Shown one piece after another: positions 55,639 through 61,785 of a DNA stretch of 64,000 nucleotides. How positions within the stretch are numbered: the stretch's first letter is position 1; the number at the start of each line of letters is the position of its first letter. This DNA comes from Sphingomonas sp. C3-2 (GTDB lineage: Bacteria > Pseudomonadota > Alphaproteobacteria > Sphingomonadales > Sphingomonadaceae). Position numbers and translations under genes: made by a program. The notes under the pieces are model-generated. The model was not told where the DNA came from, made no database searches, and worked only from the letters and a program-made list of their open reading frames with translations. The stretch is taken from the NCBI RefSeq assembly GCF_033025475.1, contig NZ_CP130322.1:1-64000 (forward strand). The letters are read 5' to 3'.

Positions 55639-55655
55639 TTGGCACGGCTCTTGAT
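55639..55655 (+). promoter_or_regulatory. Sigma54-like -24/-12 element upstream of dksA
   Basis: TTGGCACGGCTCTTGAT matches the sigma54 consensus YTGGCACGNNNNTTGCW at all but one of the defined positions (A for C in TTGC) with exact spacing. Alternatively, TTGTAA at 55632 and TTATAG at 55655 (17-base spacing) would serve sigma70. Confidence 0.35.
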
Positions 55656-55728
55656 TATAGCCGCCGCCGGGGAGATGCGCCTGCGCAGGTAAAAGCCTGG
55701 CGGCCGGTAACACGTAACGGAGATGGGC

Positions 55729-56193
55729 ATGGCGACTGCGTTCACGGGCACTGGGGCAAATGGGGATACGGTCCTTAACGTACCCTCGCTCGATACAGAT
55801 TATCGCCCTTCGTCAGACGAACCTTTCATGAATGATCGGCAGCTGAATTATTTTCGTGAAAAGCTGCACGCGTGGAAAGAAAGCATCCTTCGCGAATCCC
55901 GCGACACGCTGAACCAACTGCAGGTCGACTCGCTGCGCGAACCCGATGTCACCGATCGCGCTTCCAGCGAAACCGATTGGTCGATCGAATTGCGCACCCG
56001 TGATCGCCAGCGCAAGCTGATTTCCAAGATCGACGCAGCGCTGCGCCGGATCGATGAAGGTGAATATGGCTATTGCGAAGTTACTGGCGAGCCGATCTCG
56101 CTTGCGCGCTTGGAAGCACGGCCGATTGCAACCATGACTGTCGAGGCGCAGGAACGTCACGAACGTCAGGAAAAAATTTCGCGCGACGAATAG
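55729..56193 (+). CDS. dksA: DksA-family transcription regulator with one zinc-finger cysteine
   Basis: RNA polymerase secondary-channel protein that, with ppGpp, adjusts transcription in starvation. From ATG 55729 (GGAG 6 bases upstream) it is 154 residues. The coiled-coil tip aspartates of E. coli DksA (DxxDxA) match DVTDRASSE, and the C-terminal part reads YGYCEVTGEPISLARLEAR. Three of the four zinc cysteines are missing, as in other alphaproteobacterial DksA proteins such as that of Rhodobacter sphaeroides, so it does not depend on zinc binding in the usual way. Confidence 0.94.
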   Translation: MATAFTGTGANGDTVLNVPSLDTDYRPSSDEPFMNDRQLNYFREKLHAWKESILRESRDTLNQLQVDSLREPDVTDRASSETDWSIELRTRDRQRKLISKIDAALRRIDEGEYGYCEVTGEPISLARLEARPIATMTVEAQERHERQEKISRDE

Positions 56194-56200
56194 GGCCTTT

Positions 56201-56225
56201 ATCGGCCGGGATTATCTCGGCCGAT
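56201..56225 (+). terminator. Hairpin after dksA
   Basis: ATCGGCCG / CGGCCGAT, an 8-bp perfect stem with a 9-base loop, 7 bases after the dksA stop. It lacks a T tract but its position suggests a 3' end structure. Confidence 0.45.
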
Positions 56226-56286
56226 TGCCGAAAATTGGCGCGGCGCATCAATGCTGGTGAGTGTTTCAGTTCGCGTTTCGGTGGAT

Positions 56287-56312
56287 GCGCTGCGGATGGT
56301 CATCCGCAGCGC
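56287..56312 (-). terminator. Perfect inverted repeat after the DUF465 gene
   Basis: GCGCTGCGGATG / CATCCGCAGCGC, a 12-bp perfect inverted repeat with a 2-base centre, 11 bases beyond the stop of the leftward DUF465 gene. It is probably its terminator, without a T tract. Confidence 0.5.
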
Positions 56313-56323
56313 GATTCACGGCC

Positions 56324-56479
56324 TTAGCTACTGGCCATCTCTTCCTTGATCTTGAGTTTTTGCTTTTTCAGTTGGGAGAGCAGCCCGAGATCTGGAGACG
56401 GTCGACGACTTTCCTCGGCTATGCGACTCTCGAGCCCGGTATGCTTTGCTTCGAGTGCCGAGAAATGTGCCTGTTCCAT
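56324..56479 (-). CDS. DUF465 (YdcH-like) small protein
   Basis: A 51-residue helical protein, MEQAHFSALEAKHTGLESRI at the start and LLSQLKKQKLKIKEEMAS at the end, the DUF465 pattern of two short helices with a basic second half. The function is unknown. A purine-rich GGAGACAGAAGG lies directly before ATG 56479. A related gene lies on the other strand close by, so the two DUF465 genes are divergent. Confidence 0.8.
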   Translation of the reverse strand: MEQAHFSALEAKHTGLESRIAEESRRPSPDLGLLSQLKKQKLKIKEEMASS

Positions 56480-56651
56480 CCTTCTGTCTCCTTCTGGCTG
56501 GATGTTGGTCACAGCATTGAAGCATGGCTTTGGCATGGTGTCTCCCCCCCAAATGAGCAGTTCGGTAAAAGGCTCCACAGGTGCGACGTGCCGTTGACGA
56601 ATGCAGAATGACGCGCGACTGTAGGGCGCTTTCCAATTATCCGAAGGGCCG

Positions 56652-56852
56652 GTGGAAGACATGGAAGAGGTGCGCGAACGCCTTGAAATTCTGAGGGCGC
56701 AGCATCGTGAACTTGACGAACGCATCGCCGACCGCGCGCAAGGCGCGATCATTGATCAACTGGAACTCGCCCGGCTCAAACGTCAAAAACTGCGCCTGCG
56801 CGATGAAATCGCTTTGTGCGAGGATGCGTTGATCCCGGACATCATCGCCTGA
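56652..56852 (+). CDS. DUF465 (YdcH-like) small protein, second copy
   Basis: A 66-residue helical protein with RLEILRAQHRELDERIADRA and LARLKRQKLRLRDEIA, matching DUF465. The start is GTG 56652 or ATG 56661. It is longer than the first copy by a C-terminal tail (LCEDALIPDIIA). It is followed 58 bases later by the RcdA-like gene. DUF465 proteins next to rcdA are seen in other alphaproteobacteria, but no role is known. Confidence 0.8.
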   Translation: MEDMEEVRERLEILRAQHRELDERIADRAQGAIIDQLELARLKRQKLRLRDEIALCEDALIPDIIA

Positions 56853-56910
56853 ACGCTGACGCAGCCCCTTTGCTAGTGCCCCTACAACCAAAATATGCGA
56901 TGCTTCCTGA

Positions 56911-57363
56911 ATGGATCATATGGACACGGCATCGCCGCTGAAACGGCGCCTCGTTGAGGCTCTTTACGAAGAGGCGATGTTTTTGGCAGACGAGGCGCGA
57001 GCCTATTTCGATGAACATGGCCAGGACGATCGTAACAAGATGGAGCCGCTTTTGCGTGTCGGCTTCTCATGCGAGTCGCTGAAGGTAACCGCACGATTGA
57101 TGCACGTGATCGCATGGCTTTTGGTGCAGCGGGCTGTCGATGCAGGAGAGATCAGTACGTCCGACGCACGCCAGCCCGCCCGCCGGCTCGGTCATGCGTC
57201 TGCCAGCGAACCCGATATTGTCGGCCAACTTCCCGAAGACGCTCAAAACCTTATCGCACAAAGCAATCAACTCTACGAGCGCGTTCGCCGGCTTGATGCC
57301 GGAATGAGCCTGAGCGAAAGCCCGGCGCAATCGTTGATGCGGCGCTTGGAGACCTCGCTTTAA
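56911..57363 (+). CDS. rcdA: RcdA homologue (DUF1465), CtrA-degradation adaptor
   Basis: In Caulobacter RcdA is an adaptor that helps ClpXP degrade CtrA at the G1-S transition. This 150-residue protein has the family signature FSCESLKVTARLMHVIAWLL followed by VQRAVDAGEIS, and the mid-part LPEDAQNLIAQSNQLYERVRRL. Sphingomonads have CtrA, so a cell-cycle role is plausible, but not shown. The start MDHMDTASPLKRRLV has alternative ATG 56920. Confidence 0.88.
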   Translation: MDHMDTASPLKRRLVEALYEEAMFLADEARAYFDEHGQDDRNKMEPLLRVGFSCESLKVTARLMHVIAWLLVQRAVDAGEISTSDARQPARRLGHASASEPDIVGQLPEDAQNLIAQSNQLYERVRRLDAGMSLSESPAQSLMRRLETSL

Positions 57364-57372
57364 CGCATCGGC

Positions 57373-58353
57373 TCAGCGCATTTTGGCAGCGAGAGCCGCT
57401 TTGGCGTCGGCATATTGCTCGCCTAGGCGCGCGATCAGGTTCGCCGCCGGTTCGACTGCACGGATCGCGCCGATGCCCTGACCGGATCCCCAGATATCGC
57501 GCCAGGCCTTCCTGGCTTGATTGCTCCCCGAACCGAAGTTCATCGTCGTCACGTCACCCTTGGGCAGATTGTCGGGATCGAGGCCGGCGGCCTCTATCGA
57601 CTGCCGCAGATAATTGCCGTGTACACCGGTAAACAGGTCGGAATAGATGATGTCGGATGCCCGTCCGGCCACGATGCCTTCCTTGTACTGGCTTTCCGCA
57701 TTGGCCTCCGCCGTCGCAATGAACGGGGAGCCGATATAGGCGAGATCGGCCCCCATCGCCTGCGCGGCGAGGATCGACCGGCCATGCGCGATCGCCCCGG
57801 ACAGGGCGAGCGGACCATCGAACCATTCCCGGATTTCCTGAACAAGCGCGAACGGCGACAAGCGTCCGGCATGTCCGCCGGCCCCAGCCGCAACCGCGAT
57901 CAGGCCGTCGGCGCCTTTTTCAACCGCCTTGCGCGCAAAGCGGTCGTCGATCACGTCATGGAGCGTGATCCCACCCCATTGATGAACCGCGTTGTTGAGA
58001 TCCTCACGGGCGCCAAGCGATGTGATGATGATCGGGACCTGCCATTTCGCACAGGTTTCGAGATGGGTTTCCAGACGATCATTGGATCGGTGGACGATTT
58101 GGTTGACCGCAAAAGGAGCGGCCGGACGCTCGGGATTGTCGCGGTTCCACGACGTCAGTTCCTCAGTGATCTGGTGCAGCCATTCGTCAAGCACCGAATG
58201 CGGCCGCGCATTGAGCGCGGGAAAGGATCCTACGATCCCTGCCTTGCATTGCGCGATCACCAGATCGGGGCAGGAAACAATGAAAAGCGGCGAGCCGATA
58301 ACGGGCAGCCGCAGGCGATCGAAAAGTGGTGAGGCCAGGGTCATGGGCGCCAT
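57373..58353 (-). CDS. Nitronate monooxygenase family protein
   Basis: FMN-dependent oxidase of the 2-nitropropane dioxygenase family, 326 residues. It has SPLFDRLRLPVIGSPLFIVS at the start, the substrate-channel GADGLIAVAAGAGGHAG with the catalytic histidine of the GAGGHAG motif, ALSGAIAHGRSILAAQAMGA (flavin phosphate) and YIGSPFIAT. It probably detoxifies nitronates such as propionate 3-nitronate. ATG 58353 or ATG 58344 could be the start. It is convergent with rcdA. Confidence 0.92.
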   Translation of the reverse strand: MAPMTLASPLFDRLRLPVIGSPLFIVSCPDLVIAQCKAGIVGSFPALNARPHSVLDEWLHQITEELTSWNRDNPERPAAPFAVNQIVHRSNDRLETHLETCAKWQVPIIITSLGAREDLNNAVHQWGGITLHDVIDDRFARKAVEKGADGLIAVAAGAGGHAGRLSPFALVQEIREWFDGPLALSGAIAHGRSILAAQAMGADLAYIGSPFIATAEANAESQYKEGIVAGRASDIIYSDLFTGVHGNYLRQSIEAAGLDPDNLPKGDVTTMNFGSGSNQARKAWRDIWGSGQGIGAIRAVEPAANLIARLGEQYADAKAALAAKMR

Positions 58354-58511
58354 TCTTGCCCGGTGTTAACCGCCTGTCCAGCAGGATGAATTTGACGCTA
58401 CGGCATCGTCTGACGCCATGCAGGGTGCTTGAGGTGAGTCGTGCGATAGGTCACTTGCCCGCGTCTTGGGTTGGCGGCGCCGATGCCCCATTACATCGGC
58501 GCTACACCAGA

Positions 58512-59342
58512 TCACAATTTCGAAAAATCGAGATTTTGAGGCGCCTGTCGCCCAGTGATCGCCTGCACTCTGCGGTCGAACAGCGGGTCCAGCGCTTCAG
58601 GTTGCGGGATGATCCAGTATTCGCCATCGGCCATGGCCGCGAATACGCGCTCGGCAAAGTCGTCGGGCGACAAGCCGTTGGCGGTGAGCATTGTCCGCAT
58701 CGTGTCGACAAACGCGGCAGTCTCAGGCGTCACCTTGTCGCCAAACGGATCGTTGAAGATGCTGCTCTGCACCGGGCCAGGCGCAAGCAGTGAAACGCGA
58801 ACGGGCGCCCCAATCATCTGCATTTCAAGGTGCAGAGACTCCGTGAGCGCTACGACTGCGGCCTTGGTGGTCGAATAGGGGGCCATTAGCGGGCTCGGGA
58901 GAAAACCACCCACCGATGCTGTGTTCACGATATGCGCAGGCCGCTGCGCCGCCAGCAGGCGGGGAACGAAGGCGCGAATGCCATGAAACACGCCATCGAC
59001 GTTGACAGCCATCGACTGACGCCAACGCCGGGGTTCGATTTCCCATGTAAATCCGGTCGCCATCACGCCCGCATTATTGAACAACGCATCGACCTGGCCG
59101 AAGCGCTGCCAGGCCTGTTCGGCAAGTTTGTCCACCGCATCCATATCCGTCACGTCGGTGGGTATCGCGAGTACTTCTGCGTCGATGGTCTCGGCAAAGC
59201 TGTTCAGCAAATCGGCGTTTACATCGGCGAGTACGAGTCTCATGCCTTTTTCTGCGGCTTTGCGGGCCAAGCCTGTACCGATGCCGCTGGCCGCTCCCGT
59301 GATTACGGCCACTCCGCCTTCGATCATCACTTCATCAACCAT
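58512..59342 (-). CDS. Short-chain dehydrogenase/reductase
   Basis: NAD(P)-dependent oxidoreductase, 276 residues. It has the dinucleotide loop VITGAASGIGTGLARKAAEKG, NNAGVMA, the catalytic Ser in VNTASVGGF, and YSTTKAAVVALTESLH with the Tyr-x3-Lys pair, so all catalytic residues are present. The substrate is unknown; classical SDRs of this type act on steroids, terpene alcohols or aromatic diols. It is divergent from the arylsulfatase operon, with a palindromic operator between the genes. ATG 59342 (MVDEVMIEGG). Confidence 0.9.
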   Translation of the reverse strand: MVDEVMIEGGVAVITGAASGIGTGLARKAAEKGMRLVLADVNADLLNSFAETIDAEVLAIPTDVTDMDAVDKLAEQAWQRFGQVDALFNNAGVMATGFTWEIEPRRWRQSMAVNVDGVFHGIRAFVPRLLAAQRPAHIVNTASVGGFLPSPLMAPYSTTKAAVVALTESLHLEMQMIGAPVRVSLLAPGPVQSSIFNDPFGDKVTPETAAFVDTMRTMLTANGLSPDDFAERVFAAMADGEYWIIPQPEALDPLFDRRVQAITGRQAPQNLDFSKL

Positions 59343-59370
59343 GGAATCCTCTACGCTTTGAATTGTTGAA

Positions 59371-59393
59371 CTGTACGAAACTATATCGTACAG
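59371..59393. promoter_or_regulatory. Palindromic operator between the SDR and sulfatase genes
   Basis: CTGTACGA-AACTATA-TCGTACAG, a perfect 8-bp inverted repeat with a 7-base spacer, 28 bases from the SDR start codon and 32 bases from the sulfatase start. This is the pattern of TetR-family operators. It overlaps sigma70-like -10 hexamers (TATATC on the plus strand; TATAGT on the minus strand). No TetR gene is in the window, so the regulator may be encoded elsewhere. Confidence 0.65.
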
Positions 59394-59424
59394 AATGTGG
59401 GAAATAACAAATGGGAGGATGATG

Positions 59425-61785
59425 ATGCCCTTTTCAAAAGGAAAGCGGCGTGCGCACAAAATGCTATATTCGTGCGGACTTCTGGCATTTTCTGTGTTTT
59501 CTCAGGCTTCGGTGAGCGCGCAGGGCACTCTCCCGCTGCCGCCATCCCCCTTTGCCGGCAAGATTGGCAACACGTATTCCGATTCGACGCCATCCTTCCC
59601 GAAACCGATCACCGCACCCGATGGTGCGCCCAATATCTTCCTGATCCTGACCGATGACGTCGGGTTCGGTGCTGCTTCCACCTTTGGCGGTCCTATTGCG
59701 ACGCCCAATCTCGACAGGCTTGCCAAGCGCGGGCTGGTCTATAATCGCTTCCACACAACGGCCATGTGCTCGCCGACGCGCGCCGCGCTTCTGACCGGGC
59801 GTAACCATCACGCGGTTGGTAATGCGGTCGTCAGCGATATCGCTACGGGTTATCCGGGCTATTGGTCTGTGATCCCGCGAAGCGCGGCGACTGTCGCCGA
59901 GGTTCTGCGCCAGAGCGGCTACAATACCGCCATGCTCGGCAAGCATCACAATATCCCGATGCAGCAAACGTCGCAGGCGGGGCCATTCGATCAGTGGCCA
60001 ACCGGCCTCGGCTTCGAGCAATTCTACGGTTTTCTTGGCGGTGATACCGAGCAATGGACGCCCAAGCTCTATCGCGGCAACGCGCCTGCCGAACAGAAAT
60101 ATGACAAGGATCCGAGTTATATTCTCGACCGGGATTTGGCGGATGAAGCGATCAGCTACATCCATGGTCAAAAAGCGGCCGCACCGAACAAGCCATTTTT
60201 CCTCTACTATGCGCCAGGAACGGCGCATGCGCCGCATCAGGCGCCTGAAGAATGGATCGCGAAGTTCAAGGGCCAGTTCGACAAGGGCTGGGATGTCATT
60301 CGTTCCGAAACGCTGAAACGTCAGATCGCGATGAAGATCGCGCCTGCGGGGACCAAGGACACGCCTCGTCTGAAGGATATCCCTGCTTGGAGCAGTCTCA
60401 ACCCGGATCAAAAGCGGCTCTATTCCCGGATGATGGAAGTCTATGCCGGAATGCTCGCTTATCAGGATGCGCAATTTGGCCGGGTGCTCGATGAACTCGA
60501 CCGGATGGGGGAAAGTGGCAACACGCTCGTCATGTTCATCGAAGGGGATAATGGCGCGTCTACCGAAGGCTCGATGCAGGGCAGCACCAACGAACTGGGC
60601 ACCTTCGCCAACGGTGCCACCGAAGACATGGCGTATCTGAACAGCATGCTCGACAAGCTGGGCGGCAAGGACAGCTATGGTCACTTTCCCGTAGGCTGGG
60701 CATGGGCGATCAATGGCCCATTCCCCTGGGCCAAGCAGATCGCATCGCATCTGGGCGGCACGCGTAATGGTCTCGTGGTTTCCTGGCCGGATCGCATCAA
60801 GACGCGCGGGGTCCGTTCGCAATTCACCCATGTGGTCGATGTTATGCCGACGATCCTTGAGGCGGTCGGGATCAACGCACCCGATAGTGTCAACGGCGAA
60901 AAGCAACAAAGGGTGGATGGCATCAGTTTCGCCTACAGCTTCGACGCGCCGAGCGCTCCGGAGCAGCACGAAACCCAGTATTTCGAGATGATCGGCACGC
61001 GCGCGATCTATCACAAGGGCTGGTTCGCCAGCACTACGCCGGCGCGGGTCCCCTGGGTCATGGGCGCGTCCGATCGCGATGCGATGCACTATGACTGGGA
61101 ATTGTACGATCTCAGCAAGGATTTCTCGCAGGCCAATAACATTGCAGCGAAGCATCCTGAAAAACTGTCTGAGCTAAAGGCGCTGTGGACCTCAGAGGCG
61201 CAGCGAAATCAGGTTTTTCCGATCGATGATCGGCAGACCCATGATCGCTCGGCATCGGCCAAGATTGCATTCGCCCCGCGCCGCAAGAATTTCGTCTATT
61301 GGGGGAAGGGGATCAGCGTCGCTGACACCGTGGCCCCGCCGATCCGTGGCCGATCTTTCCGCATCGTGGCGAATGTCGACATTCCGCAGGGCGGCGGCAA
61401 CGGCGCCATCGTGGCGAGCGGCAGCAAGTTTGGCGGGTGGAGCTTCTATCTCGATAACGGCCGCCCCGCAGTACATATGGCCTTCACCCAACAGCCGGCT
61501 CACCAGTCGAGCGTGATCGCAAAGGAAGTCCTTCCTGCAGGGCCGGCACAGGTCGTCTATGATTTCGATTATGACGGCGGCGGCTATGGGCGCGGAGGCC
61601 TGATGCGTATCAGCATAGGCGACCGCGAAGTCGCGCGCGGCAGGATCGATCGTACCGTCCTCGTTACCGCCGGGCTCGGCGAAACATTCGACATCGGCGA
61701 CGATACCGGCGCCACCGTGATCGATTATCCCGGCGACAAGCGCTTCAATGGCGGCATCTCGAAGGTAGAGGTTTTCCCGAAATGA
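59425..61785 (+). CDS. Secreted arylsulfatase, first of a tandem pair
   Basis: Type I sulfatase that removes sulfate from aryl or other sulfate esters. The 786-residue protein has a signal peptide (ends about ASVSA), the active-site CSPTRAALLTGR with the cysteine at residue 115 that is converted to formylglycine, the metal-binding LILTDDVGFG at the N-terminus, and a second metal region with MFIEGDNGAS. A C-terminal beta domain (about 630-786) includes GGWSFYLDNG. ATG 59425 is chosen because GGGAGG lies 6 bases upstream. The stop overlaps the next sulfatase start (ATGA). Confidence 0.92.
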   Translation: MPFSKGKRRAHKMLYSCGLLAFSVFSQASVSAQGTLPLPPSPFAGKIGNTYSDSTPSFPKPITAPDGAPNIFLILTDDVGFGAASTFGGPIATPNLDRLAKRGLVYNRFHTTAMCSPTRAALLTGRNHHAVGNAVVSDIATGYPGYWSVIPRSAATVAEVLRQSGYNTAMLGKHHNIPMQQTSQAGPFDQWPTGLGFEQFYGFLGGDTEQWTPKLYRGNAPAEQKYDKDPSYILDRDLADEAISYIHGQKAAAPNKPFFLYYAPGTAHAPHQAPEEWIAKFKGQFDKGWDVIRSETLKRQIAMKIAPAGTKDTPRLKDIPAWSSLNPDQKRLYSRMMEVYAGMLAYQDAQFGRVLDELDRMGESGNTLVMFIEGDNGASTEGSMQGSTNELGTFANGATEDMAYLNSMLDKLGGKDSYGHFPVGWAWAINGPFPWAKQIASHLGGTRNGLVVSWPDRIKTRGVRSQFTHVVDVMPTILEAVGINAPDSVNGEKQQRVDGISFAYSFDAPSAPEQHETQYFEMIGTRAIYHKGWFASTTPARVPWVMGASDRDAMHYDWELYDLSKDFSQANNIAAKHPEKLSELKALWTSEAQRNQVFPIDDRQTHDRSASAKIAFAPRRKNFVYWGKGISVADTVAPPIRGRSFRIVANVDIPQGGGNGAIVASGSKFGGWSFYLDNGRPAVHMAFTQQPAHQSSVIAKEVLPAGPAQVVYDFDYDGGGYGRGGLMRISIGDREVARGRIDRTVLVTAGLGETFDIGDDTGATVIDYPGDKRFNGGISKVEVFPK

